Shown here piece after piece: positions 1-4,873 of a stretch of 6,051 nucleotides of DNA. Position 1 is the stretch's first letter. Every line of letters begins with the position of its first letter. A model generated the notes under the pieces. That model did no database searches. It saw only the letters and a list, made by a program, of their open reading frames with translations, and was not told where the DNA came from. The DNA is taken from positions 1-6,051 of the forward strand of contig CAKTJM010000117.1 in the NCBI GenBank assembly GCA_934567745.1, in the 5' to 3' direction. This stretch comes from an uncultured Eubacteriales bacterium (lineage in GTDB: Bacteria > Bacillota > Clostridia > Oscillospirales > Oscillospiraceae). The position numbers were made by a program, and so were the translations under genes.

Positions 1-249
1 GGGGCGCAGGCCGAGCACGCGGTCGGCCGCCTCACGACAGGTCGCGAAGGCCTCCGGCAGGAGGTCGTCCAGGCTCTCGCCGTTGGCGTAGCGCTGCTTG
101 AGCTCCGGGGTCTTGGCCTGGAGCTGGGCATCGGTGTAGCCGCGGTACTCCTCCTCCAGCGCCTCGATCTTGCGCACGGTCGGCTCGAGCCGCTTGACCT
201 CCTTGGCCATGTTCGTGCCAAAGAGCTTGTTCAAAAATCCAATCGCCAT
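1..249 (-). CDS. secA: Preprotein translocase ATPase SecA, N-terminal 83 residues (runs off the window)
   Basis: SecA is the ATP-driven motor that pushes unfolded preproteins through the SecYEG channel at the cytoplasmic membrane. Only the N-terminus is present. It starts [11 protein letters not shown] and carries the family's N-terminal signature: a charged first helix, then [30 protein letters not shown] and [12 protein letters not shown], which resembles the region just ahead of the nucleotide-binding domain in other SecA proteins. The ATP-binding motifs themselves would lie beyond base 1. The ATG at 249-247 is chosen because a GAAAGGA ribosome-binding site (complement of 260-266) sits about ten bases upstream. 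The reading frame is open to the window edge. It is transcribed away from all the other genes up to the CBS gene, from its own promoter near 351-359. The identification is from the sequence signature; orthology is very likely. Confidence 0.93.
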   Translation of the reverse strand, partial: MAIGFLNKLFGTNMAKEVKRLEPTVRKIEALEEEYRGYTDAQLQAKTPELKQRYANGESLDDLLPEAFATCREAADRVLGLRP

Positions 250-269
250 ATATCCAATATCCTTTCGAG

Positions 270-331
270 CGCGGACGGGACGGTCCGCGGTGGTCTGTCT
301 GCCTGTCGGTCCGGGCGCAGAGCAGTCCCGG
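270..331 (-). other. Structured secA 5' leader with two hairpins
   Basis: Between the predicted secA start point (about 344) and its ribosome-binding site, the leader can form two hairpins. CCGGG at 311-315 pairs with CCCGG at 327-331 across an 11-base loop, and CGCGGAC at 270-276 pairs with GTCCGCG at 283-289 across a 6-base loop. The second ends only a few bases upstream of the Shine-Dalgarno sequence at 260-267. It could affect translation initiation or message stability, or it may simply be GC-rich leader sequence. No known riboswitch consensus was recognised, and no SecM-like upstream peptide is apparent. Confidence 0.35.
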
Positions 332-350
332 GCCAAATTCCCGAAGTAGC

Positions 351-379
351 ATTATACCATAGAAGCCCCCCGGAAGAAA
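351..379 (-). promoter_or_regulatory. secA promoter with extended -10
   Basis: On the minus strand a perfect TATAAT (complement of 351-356) is preceded by TGG (357-359), giving a TGn-TATAAT extended -10. The -35 position 17 bases upstream reads TTTCTT, which is weak, as is common when the extended -10 is present. The predicted start point is near 344, giving a leader of roughly 95 bases before the secA ATG. Confidence 0.7.
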
Positions 380-468
380 GAAGAAACTGTGAACGATGCC
401 CATCTTTTTTCTTTTCTCCGTCCGCGTGGAAAACTGCGGGCCTTCTTGGGCTTTTTTTGTACAAAGAC

Positions 469-496
469 TTGCTATTTCGACAAAAAATGCTATAAT
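469..496 (+). promoter_or_regulatory. Plus-strand promoter with extended -10
   Basis: TTGCTA (469-474, four of six matches to TTGACA) is followed after 16 bases by a perfect TATAAT (491-496), itself preceded by TGC (488-490) for an extended -10. It lies in an unusually AT-rich patch of an otherwise GC-rich window. The predicted start point is near 503. No protein gene begins within 400 bases downstream, so the product is either a non-coding RNA or a long leader for the gene at 956. Confidence 0.6.
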
Positions 497-505
497 GTGG
501 GCAAG

Positions 506-601
506 GAACAAAAATGGCGGCAGTCCCCGGGGGGCCTAATCCCCGGAGACCTGTCCAGGTGAAGCACCCACCTACACAACGGTCATACGACCGCACCGCA
601 C
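506..601 (-). ncRNA. Candidate minus-strand small RNA, about 95 nt
   Basis: A promoter at 608-636 on the minus strand would start transcription near 601 and read back through the same hairpin-rich element. The last strong hairpin on this strand is CCGGGG, loop ATTAGGCC, CCCCGG, extended by GTC/GAC. About nine bases later comes ATTTTTG (complement of 509-515), a short U-run that could act as a weak terminator. The transcript would be antisense to the first hundred bases of the plus-strand candidate. This entry rests on promoter and fold only. The second strand may carry nothing functional, because hairpins are symmetric between strands. Confidence 0.25.
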
Positions 602-607
602 TCGTAC

Positions 608-636
608 ATTATACCGTCACCCCTTTTTCAATGCAA
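608..636 (-). promoter_or_regulatory. Minus-strand promoter facing the 469-496 promoter
   Basis: Read on the minus strand, TTGCAT (complement of 631-636) is followed by a 17-base spacer and a perfect TATAAT (complement of 608-613). The spacing is optimal and the -10 perfect, but the -35 matches the consensus only in its first three bases. It directs transcription toward secA, through the hairpin-rich element. Its own start region lies 260 bases upstream of the dedicated secA promoter, so it could also feed secA. Confidence 0.45.
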
Positions 637-646
637 GGACATTCTT

Positions 647-673
647 CTCATACTGCGTATGTGCGCGTATGAG
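647..673. repeat. Operator-like inverted repeat CTCATAC/GTATGAG
   Basis: CTCATAC (647-653) and GTATGAG (667-673) form a 7-bp inverted repeat, and a second GTATG (658-662) with CATAC (649-653) forms a nested smaller one. GCGTATG occurs twice (656-662 and 665-671). The arrangement could be a binding site or a hairpin within the candidate leader RNA. It lies just upstream of the minus-strand -35 box at 631-636. No regulator is identifiable in the window. Confidence 0.25.
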
Positions 674-759
674 TGGGCCTGTGCACCCTGGAACGGGGCG
701 ATCGGGGGGCATGTCATCGCGGCGCCGTCGTGTGGAGAGCGTCCGCGCTCCCTCGTTCA

Positions 760-795
760 GTCGTGTAGGGTCACCGATACCTGCACGGCCTTTTT
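760..795 (+). terminator. Intrinsic terminator of the 503-795 transcript
   Basis: GTCGTGTAGG (760-769) can pair with CCTGCACGGC (780-789) over ten base pairs, including two G-U pairs, around a ten-base loop. It is followed by C and a run of five T (791-795). It lies 160 bases upstream of the zinc-ribbon gene, so it either ends a stand-alone RNA or attenuates transcription into that gene. Confidence 0.5.
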
Positions 796-955
796 GTTCC
801 CCGGCCCCCCGGGGGGGCGAGGCCCCGTGCCCTTTGCTCCTCCGGGACCCGGGTCGGAGAACGATCACGAGGAGGGACCCTCTTTGCACCACGCCGCCCT
901 TCCTTCCCGCCTCCCCGCCGCCCCCGGCGCGTCCCGCCGCTGACGAGGGCCCGGC
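796..955. other. GC-rich intergenic stretch before the zinc-ribbon gene
   Basis: This stretch has very high GC, a C6G7 run (805-817) and a perfect 10-bp palindrome GACCCGGGTC (846-855). GAGGGACCCTC near 872-882 can form a small hairpin. No promoter with acceptable -35 and -10 boxes was found, so the downstream gene has no obvious promoter of its own. Open frames here have no family signature and read as GC-rich chance frames. Confidence 0.4.
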
Positions 956-1429
956 ATGGAGGAGCGGGAGGACCTGTACGCCTTCTGTCTCCGCACCGGC
1001 AGCCATGCGCTGCTGGACCAGTGGCACCCCAGCTGGAACCTCCCCCTCACGCCGCATGACGTGACCCGCGGCAGCCATCGGGAGGTCTGGTGGCGCTGTC
1101 CGCTGGGGCATGCGTTCCGCAGCACCGTGGCCCAGCGGGTCCGGCAGAACACCGGCTGTCCCTACTGCACGGGGCGGCTGGTCCTGCCCAGCTTCAACGA
1201 CCTGGCCACCCGCGACCCCGCCGTCGCCGCCCAGTGGCACCCGACGCTCAACGGCGCGCTCGGGCCGCAGGACGTCACCCTCGGGTCCAGCCGCAAGGTC
1301 TGGTGGCTCTGCCCCGACGGCCACGTGTGGAAGGCCGTCATCAGCAGCCGCACCGGCCCGCAGCACTGCGGCTGCCCCGTCTGCGCCGGGAAGCGGCGGC
1401 CGCCCCGCCGGACGGAGGAGCCGCTCTGA
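956..1429 (+). CDS. Two-repeat treble-clef zinc-ribbon protein (DUF4379-like)
   Basis: The 157-residue protein is built from two tandem copies of one unit. Repeat 1 (about residues 13-73) and repeat 2 (about 84-145) share the order QWHP..N..L.P.DVT.GS...VWW.CP.GH, then CP.C.G. The probable zinc ligands are C48, H52, C68 and C71 in the first copy and C119, H123, C140 and C143 in the second (C138 is a spare cysteine). This matches the probable zinc-ribbon/treble-clef family DUF4379 (PF14311), whose members occur alone or fused to restriction or Vsr-like nuclease domains. No nuclease domain is present here. The likely role is nucleic-acid binding, but the function is unknown. The ATG at 956 is supported by GAGGG (945-949) six bases upstream. 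It has no membrane segment or signal peptide. It is flanked by terminators on both sides, so it appears monocistronic. Confidence 0.85.
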   Translation: MEEREDLYAFCLRTGSHALLDQWHPSWNLPLTPHDVTRGSHREVWWRCPLGHAFRSTVAQRVRQNTGCPYCTGRLVLPSFNDLATRDPAVAAQWHPTLNGALGPQDVTLGSSRKVWWLCPDGHVWKAVISSRTGPQHCGCPVCAGKRRPPRRTEEPL

Positions 1430-1450
1430 CGGACAAAAGGATACCGTACA

Positions 1451-1497
1451 CAGTCGATCTGCCGCAGGGCCGGGGCCCTGCGGCAGATGCTGTTTTT
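1451..1497 (+). terminator. Strong intrinsic terminator after the zinc-ribbon gene
   Basis: A perfect inverted repeat spans 1457-1488: ATCTGCCGCAGGG and its complement, with a GC-rich centre. CAG (1451-1453) and CTG (1490-1492) extend the stem across a small internal loop, and five T follow (1493-1497). It insulates rpsO from upstream transcription. Confidence 0.9.
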
Positions 1498-1523
1498 CTC
1501 CCCCAGATCCCGCAAGATCCCTC

Positions 1524-1552
1524 TTTACATCCCGCCCGCGACGTGGTATACT
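1524..1552 (+). promoter_or_regulatory. rpsO promoter
   Basis: TTTACA (1524-1529) is followed after exactly 17 bases by TATACT (1547-1552), with TGG (1544-1546) giving an extended -10. Both boxes match the housekeeping consensus closely. The start point should be near 1559, leaving a leader of about 115 bases before the rpsO ATG. Confidence 0.85.
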
Positions 1553-1558
1553 ACACCA

Positions 1559-1673
1559 TACGTGTGCAGACCGCACGCCCTACCCTGACTTAGTCCCGGG
1601 ACCCAGCCTGTACCAGGGCCACACCCGCCCGGCACCCAGTCAGAGGCAAATGAACGAAAGGTGGAACCCCAAC
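1559..1673 (+). promoter_or_regulatory. Structured rpsO leader, possible S15 autoregulatory site
   Basis: The leader contains a long-range helix: CTGACT (1585-1590) pairs with AGTCAG (1638-1643). Inside it lie a CCTG-tac-CAGG hairpin (1607-1617) and a GTCCCGGGAC palindrome. Ahead of it, GTGC (1564-1567) can pair with GCAC. The closing helix ends 13 bases upstream of the AAAGGTGG ribosome-binding site. S15 is known to repress its own translation by binding structured leaders whose architecture differs between bacterial groups. A junction just before the start codon fits that idea, but no known S15-leader class was matched here. Confidence 0.4.
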
Positions 1674-1940
1674 ATGATCCGTAAGGACGAAAAGACCGCA
1701 GTCATCGAAGCCAACCGCACCCACGAGACCGATACCGGCTCCCCCGAGGTGCAGATCGCCATCCTCACCGCCCGCATCAACGAGCTGACCGGGCACCTCA
1801 AGGTCCACATCCACGACAACCACAGCCGCCGCGGCCTGTACAAGATGATCGGTAAGCGCCGCAAGCTGCTGGACTATCTGGCCAAGAAGGACATCGAGCG
1901 CTATCGTGCCCTCATCGCCAAGCTCGGCATCAGAAAGTGA
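1674..1940 (+). CDS. rpsO: 30S ribosomal protein S15
   Basis: S15 is a primary 16S rRNA-binding protein that nucleates assembly of the 30S platform and contributes to a bridge with the 50S subunit. The product has 88 residues, the normal family length. It carries the expected motifs [14 protein letters not shown] (about 16-30), [20 protein letters not shown] (about 48-66) and the C-terminal [13 protein letters not shown]. The ATG at 1674 is chosen because AAAGGTGG (1657-1664) lies nine bases upstream. An in-frame ATG at 1650 would add eight residues not expected for the family and has poor ribosome-binding spacing. It has its own promoter and is followed by two terminators, so it is probably transcribed alone although pnp is next, as in the classical rpsO-pnp order. 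Confidence 0.98.
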   Translation: MIRKDEKTAVIEANRTHETDTGSPEVQIAILTARINELTGHLKVHIHDNHSRRGLYKMIGKRRKLLDYLAKKDIERYRALIAKLGIRK

Positions 1941-1956
1941 TCTTGATATGACCTGT

Positions 1957-1993
1957 GGGGGCGGTGTGGCCAAAACTGCACCGCCCCTCTTTT
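1957..1993 (+). terminator. rpsO terminator, first of two
   Basis: GGGGCGGTG (1958-1966) pairs perfectly with CACCGCCCC (1979-1987) around a 12-base loop, followed by TCTTTT. It begins 17 bases after the rpsO stop codon. Confidence 0.92.
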
Positions 1994-2011
1994 ACCAGAG
2001 CCGTCCCCGCC

Positions 2012-2030
2012 GGAGCGCCCCGCTCTTTTT
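2012..2030 (+). terminator. Second, tandem terminator after rpsO
   Basis: GAGCG (2013-2017) pairs with CGCTC (2021-2025) around a three-base loop, immediately followed by five T (2026-2030). The stem is short but GC-rich. It backs up the terminator at 1957-1993 and further separates rpsO from pnp transcription. Confidence 0.65.
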
Positions 2031-2080
2031 AGCAGTTGGACGCAGGCCCGCCGCCCCACGCAGGCCCGGGTCCAAGTGCT
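2031..2080. repeat. Nested inverted and direct repeats upstream of pnp
   Basis: AGCAgTTGGAC (2031-2041) and GTCCAAgTGCT (2070-2080) form an 11-bp inverted repeat with one mismatch. The right arm overlaps the TGn of the pnp extended -10. Between the arms, ACGCAGGCCCG occurs twice (2040-2050 and 2058-2068), 18 bases apart. This may be an operator for a dimeric regulator or a hairpin in read-through RNA. No regulator was identified. Confidence 0.4.
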
Positions 2081-2085
2081 AAAAT
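2077..2085 (+). promoter_or_regulatory. pnp promoter (extended -10)
   Basis: TGC-TAAAAT (2077-2085) is an extended -10 element. The -35 position 17 bases upstream reads CACGCA and is poor, so the promoter would depend on the extended -10 or on an activator. The predicted start point is near 2092, giving a leader of about 35 bases before the pnp ATG. Confidence 0.55.
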
Positions 2086-2126
2086 AGTGGCCGCTCCGAG
2101 CCAACCACAAAGGAGTGTTTCACGAA

Positions 2127-4280
2127 ATGGCAACCATCATCAAGCACAAGCAGTTCCCCAACGAGAAGACCTTCGAGATGGAGCTCGCCGGCCGTCCCCT
2201 GAAGATCCAGGTCGGCAAGGTCGCCGAGCTCGCCGCCGCCTCCGCGCTGGTCAGCTACGGCGAGACCACCGTGCTCGTGGCCGTCACCGTCTCCCCCCGT
2301 CCCCGCGACGGCATCGACTTCTTCCCCCTGTCCGTCGACTTCGAGGAGAAGCTCTACGCCGTGGGCCGCATCCCCGGCTCCTTCCTGCGCCGTGAGGGCC
2401 AGCCCTCCCTGCCCGCCGTCCTGGCCAGCCGTGTGATCGACCGGTCCATCCGGCCGCTCTTCCCCTCCGACTTCCGCAACGACGTGGTCGTCACCTGCAC
2501 CGTCATGAGCCTCGACCGCGACTGCTCCCCCGAGCTGACCGCCATGATCGGCGTCTCCGCCTGCCTGTCCTACTCAGAGATCCCCTGGGCCGGTCCCATC
2601 GGCTGCCTGGAGATGGGCTATGTCGACGGCCAGATCGTCACCAACCCCACCCAGGAGCAGAAGCACAGCTCTCTGCTCGACCTGACCGTCGCCGCCAGCC
2701 GCGAGAAGGTCATCATGATCGAGGCGGGCGCCAAGGAGATCCCCGACGACATCATGTACGACGCCATCGTGCGCGCCCATGAGGAGATCGCCGCCCAGAT
2801 CGACCTGATCGACCAGATCGTCGCCGCCATCGGCAAGGAGAAGATGACGTATGACCACGCCGACTTCGATCAGGAGCTGTTCGACAAGATCGTCGAGGCC
2901 ACCATGGACGAGGCCAAGGCCGCCATGGACACCGACGACAAGAACGTGCGTGAGGAGCGCTGGAACGCCCTCATCGACCGCTGGCACGAGCTGTTCCTGG
3001 AGGAGTACCCTGACATGGACCAGTATCTGGACGAGATCACCTATAAGTTCCAGAAGAAGATCGTCAAGGCCTGGCTGCTCCAGGGCCACCGCGTGGACGG
3101 CCGCCAGAAGAACGAGATCCGTCCTCTGTCCGCCGAGGTCGGCGTGCTGCCCCGCGTCCACGGCTCCGGCCTCTTCACCCGCGGCCAGACCCAGGTCCTG
3201 TCCATCTGCACCCTGAACACGCTCTCCGCCGCCCAGAAGCTCGACACCATCTGGGAGGAGACCGAGAAGCGCTATATGCACCACTACAACTTCCCGTCCT
3301 ACTCCGTCGGCGAGGCCCGCGCCGCCCGCAGCGTCAACCGCCGCGAGAAGGGCCACGGCGCCCTGGCCGAGCGCGCGCTCGAGCCGGTCATCCCCTCCGT
3401 CGAGGAGTTCCCCTACGCGATCCGCGTCGTCTCTGAGGTCGTCTCCTCCAACGGCTCGACCTCCCAGGGCTCCATCTGCGGCTCCACCCTCGCCCTGATG
3501 GACGCGGGCGTGCCGATCAAGGCCCCCGTGGCCGGCATCTCCTGCGGCCTGATCCAGGACGACGACGGCGGCTTCACCACCTTCATCGACATCCAGGGCG
3601 TCGAGGACTTCCACGGCGAGATGGACTTCAAGGTCGCCGGCACCAAGGCCGGCATCACCGCCATCCAGATGGACATCAAGAACGACGGCCTGTCCCACGC
3701 CATCATCAAGGAGGCGCTGGAGATCACCCGTGACGCCCGCTTCGCCATCCTCGACGAGATCATGCTCCCCTGCATCGCCGCCCCGCGGCCCCAGGTCTCC
3801 GAGTATGCCCCGAAGATGCTCACCATGAAGATCGACCCCGACAAGATCCGCGAGGTCATCGGCTCCGGCGGCAAGGTCATCCAGAAGATCACCGCCGAGT
3901 CCGGCGCGAAGGTGGACATCGAGGACGACGGCACGATCTATATCTCCGCCGAGAACGCCGCCTGCTGCGATGCCGCGAAGAAGATGATCGACACCATCGT
4001 CTTCGTCCCCGAGGTCGGCATGCTGTACTATGGCAAGGTCGTGCGCATCCTGAACTTCGGCGCGTTCGTCGAGCTGGCCCCCGGCAAGGACGGCATGGTC
4101 CACATCTCCAAGCTCGCCGAGAAGCGCGTGGAGAAGGTCGAGGACGTCGTCCACATCGGCGACATGGTCTGGGTCAAGGTCACCGACATCGACGAGAAGG
4201 GCCGCGTGAACCTCTCCCTGCGCGACGCCCAGCGCGAGCTGGCCGCCATGGAGGCCCGCGACGCCAAGAAGGGCCACTGA
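2127..4280 (+). CDS. pnp: Polyribonucleotide nucleotidyltransferase (PNPase)
   Basis: PNPase degrades RNA 3' to 5' by phosphorolysis, releasing nucleoside diphosphates, and acts as a ring-shaped trimer in mRNA turnover. The product has 717 residues, close to the usual 700-715. Domain order is complete. The first RNase PH unit (about 13-210) has the GRIPGSFLRREGQPS motif at 80-94. A helical linker follows (about 235-315). The second, catalytic RNase PH unit (about 323-535) has HRVDGR (321-326), SVGEARAARSVNRREKGHG and VSSNGSTSQGS. A KH domain (about 552-612) has IGSGGK at 578-583, and an S1 domain spans about 630-700. The catalytic aspartates equivalent to E. coli D486 and D492 are conserved as D494 and D500 in EDFHGEMDFKVAGT. 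The ATG at 2127 lies 11 bases after AAAGGAG (2109-2115). An in-frame GTG at 2115 overlaps that site and is rejected. The coding sequence looks intact, with family-typical residues throughout. Confidence 0.98.
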   Translation: MATIIKHKQFPNEKTFEMELAGRPLKIQVGKVAELAAASALVSYGETTVLVAVTVSPRPRDGIDFFPLSVDFEEKLYAVGRIPGSFLRREGQPSLPAVLASRVIDRSIRPLFPSDFRNDVVVTCTVMSLDRDCSPELTAMIGVSACLSYSEIPWAGPIGCLEMGYVDGQIVTNPTQEQKHSSLLDLTVAASREKVIMIEAGAKEIPDDIMYDAIVRAHEEIAAQIDLIDQIVAAIGKEKMTYDHADFDQELFDKIVEATMDEAKAAMDTDDKNVREERWNALIDRWHELFLEEYPDMDQYLDEITYKFQKKIVKAWLLQGHRVDGRQKNEIRPLSAEVGVLPRVHGSGLFTRGQTQVLSICTLNTLSAAQKLDTIWEETEKRYMHHYNFPSYSVGEARAARSVNRREKGHGALAERALEPVIPSVEEFPYAIRVVSEVVSSNGSTSQGSICGSTLALMDAGVPIKAPVAGISCGLIQDDDGGFTTFIDIQGVEDFHGEMDFKVAGTKAGITAIQMDIKNDGLSHAIIKEALEITRDARFAILDEIMLPCIAAPRPQVSEYAPKMLTMKIDPDKIREVIGSGGKVIQKITAESGAKVDIEDDGTIYISAENAACCDAAKKMIDTIVFVPEVGMLYYGKVVRILNFGAFVELAPGKDGMVHISKLAEKRVEKVEDVVHIGDMVWVKVTDIDEKGRVNLSLRDAQRELAAMEARDAKKGH

Positions 4281-4305
4281 TCGGCCCCAACGAGATAGCA
4301 CCCTG

Positions 4306-4335
4306 AAGACGGGAGGCAGATGCCTCCCGTCTTTT
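4306..4335 (+). terminator. pnp terminator (hairpin copy 1)
   Basis: AAGACGGGAGGC (4306-4317) pairs perfectly over 12 bases with GCCTCCCGTCTT (4322-4333) around an AGAT loop, ending in TTTT. It begins 25 bases after the pnp stop codon and is the expected end of the pnp transcript. Confidence 0.9.
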
Positions 4336-4541
4336 GAGACTGTCAAAAAACCCCTGCGGGGTTTTCCGACAGAGAGGATGCAGCCCCCTGCGCGCACTCG
4401 CTGTCCGTCTTCGACGGACAACTCGCACACTTGTGGGCTGAGAAGTATTTTCTCCGACGCACATGTCGCCGGAGAAAATGATTGGACCCTATTTCGCGCC
4501 TGCGGGCGCGAAACTCTGCGAGGCTTTTTTGACACGCTGTG

Positions 4542-4571
4542 AAGACGGGAGGCAGATGCCTCCCGTCTTTT
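4542..4571 (+). terminator. Terminator hairpin copy 2, just upstream of the toxin-antitoxin promoter
   Basis: This is an exact copy of the pnp terminator hairpin (stem 4542-4553 with 4558-4569, same AGAT loop, then TTTT), displaced by 236 bases. It ends four bases before the -35 box of the toxin-antitoxin operon, so it would isolate that promoter from upstream transcription. Confidence 0.85.
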
Positions 4572-4574
4572 CTC

Positions 4575-4609
4575 TTGCTTTCCCGCGACCTGTACGCTAT
4601 ACTGTACGC
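4575..4609 (+). promoter_or_regulatory. Toxin-antitoxin promoter and TGTACGC operator
   Basis: TTGCTT (4575-4580), a 17-base spacer and TATACT (4598-4603) form a good housekeeping promoter. TGTACGC occurs twice, at 4591-4597 directly before the -10 and at 4603-4609 overlapping its last base, with centres 12 bases apart. In E. coli the YefM antitoxin and YefM-YoeB complex bind repeats with a TGTACA core over their own promoter, so these boxes are a plausible autorepression site. The ribosome-binding site AAAGGAGG (4610-4617) follows directly. Confidence 0.75.
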
Positions 4610-4624
4610 AAAGGAGGCGATCGC

Positions 4625-4873
4625 ATGATCCACACGAACGTCACCAACTTCCGCAAGAACGTCTATTCGATCCTCGAGCAGACCATCAAGTACAACGAGC
4701 CCGTCAACGTCAGCACCAAGGACGGGAACGCCGTCCTGCTCAGCGAGGAGGACTACCTCAGCCTGATCGAGACCCTCCGGCTCTCCTCCGATCCGGTGAT
4801 GAAGGAAAAGCTCCTGGCGGGCAAGGCGACCCCCCTGTCCGACTGCCTCCCGGAAAGCGAGGTCGATCGGTGA
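4625..4873 (+). CDS. yefM: Type II antitoxin, YefM/Phd family
   Basis: The protein has 82 residues and the Phd/YefM layout. An N-terminal DNA-binding and dimerisation part opens MIHTNVTNFRKNVYSILEQ, and a conserved core follows: NEPVNVSTKDGNAVLLSEEDYLSLIETLRL (about 24-53). The acidic, probably flexible C-terminal tail would wrap and inhibit the toxin. It is expected to neutralise the YoeB-like toxin encoded next and to repress the shared promoter, alone or with the toxin. The ATG at 4625 has a near-perfect AAAGGAGG seven bases upstream. Longer in-frame starts would run back through the promoter and the repeat element and are rejected. Base composition resembles the neighbouring genes, so if the module was acquired it has adapted to the host. 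Confidence 0.92.
   Translation: MIHTNVTNFRKNVYSILEQTIKYNEPVNVSTKDGNAVLLSEEDYLSLIETLRLSSDPVMKEKLLAGKATPLSDCLPESEVDR

Larger units (their letters stand above)
503..795 (+). ncRNA. Candidate non-coding RNA or long leader, about 290 nt
   Basis: This stretch is bounded by a good promoter (469-496) and a good intrinsic terminator (760-795) and contains no convincing reading frame. Its 5' part folds readily. GTC-C-CCGGGG (517-526 region) pairs with CCCCGG-A-GAC around a GGCCTAAT loop. ACCT pairs with AGGT around GTCC, AGGTG can pair with CACCT, and CGGTC-atac-GACCG forms a hairpin near 580-595. GCGG near 516-520 can pair with CCGC further on, which would close a multi-branch junction. Hallmarks of SRP RNA, tmRNA and RNase P RNA were looked for and not seen. 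6S RNA cannot be excluded from sequence alone. Alternatively it is an attenuated leader of the zinc-ribbon gene at 956. Confidence 0.35.
4304..4571. repeat. MITE-like multi-hairpin intergenic element with 32-bp terminal duplications
   Basis: The element begins and ends with the same 32 bases (4304-4335 and 4540-4571, exact, same orientation), each a terminator hairpin. Inside these, TGTCAAAAAA (4341-4350) and its complement (4525-4534) form a perfect 10-bp terminal inverted repeat that continues imperfectly inward. The core is a string of hairpins. CTGTC..GACAG encloses AAAACCCC-tgc-GGGGTTTT (4340-4372). CAGCCC/GGGCTG (4381-4386 and 4435-4440) encloses TGTCCGTC-ttc-GACGGACA (4402-4420). ATTTTCTCCG/CGGAGAAAAT occupies 4447-4456 and 4470-4479, and TTTCGCGCC/GGCGCGAAA occupies 4492-4513. 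No protein is credible. The architecture fits a non-autonomous dispersed repeat or a structured RNA element; copy number cannot be judged from one window. Confidence 0.65.

Noticed and set aside
32..511. A minus-strand frame overlapping secA in another frame
   Set aside because: The secA frame, starting at 249, has clear SecA motifs and a ribosome-binding site. This one has neither, and it crosses the secA promoter.
503..795. Identification as SRP RNA, tmRNA or RNase P RNA
   Set aside because: The SRP apical GGAAG signature, the tmRNA end motifs and tag reading frame, and the RNase P GGAAAGTCC-type core were looked for on both strands and not found.
617..1576. A 319-codon minus-strand frame over the zinc-ribbon gene and its upstream region
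   Set aside because: It is antisense to the zinc-ribbon gene with its paired C/H motifs and crosses a strong terminator. Its composition is typical of a GC-driven chance frame.
1110..1673. A long N-terminal extension of rpsO
   Set aside because: S15 is about 88 residues. The extension would be read from the zinc-ribbon gene in the wrong frame and through a terminator and a promoter.
2574..4535. A 653-codon open frame on the minus strand across pnp
   Set aside because: It is antisense to the well-conserved pnp reading frame, is a low-complexity run rich in D, L, V and G as expected from codon bias, and has no family signature.
4463..4624. An N-terminal extension of the antitoxin from an ATG in the repeat element
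   Set aside because: It would span the terminator copy and the toxin-antitoxin promoter. The ATG at 4625 has a near-ideal ribosome-binding site and gives the normal family length.
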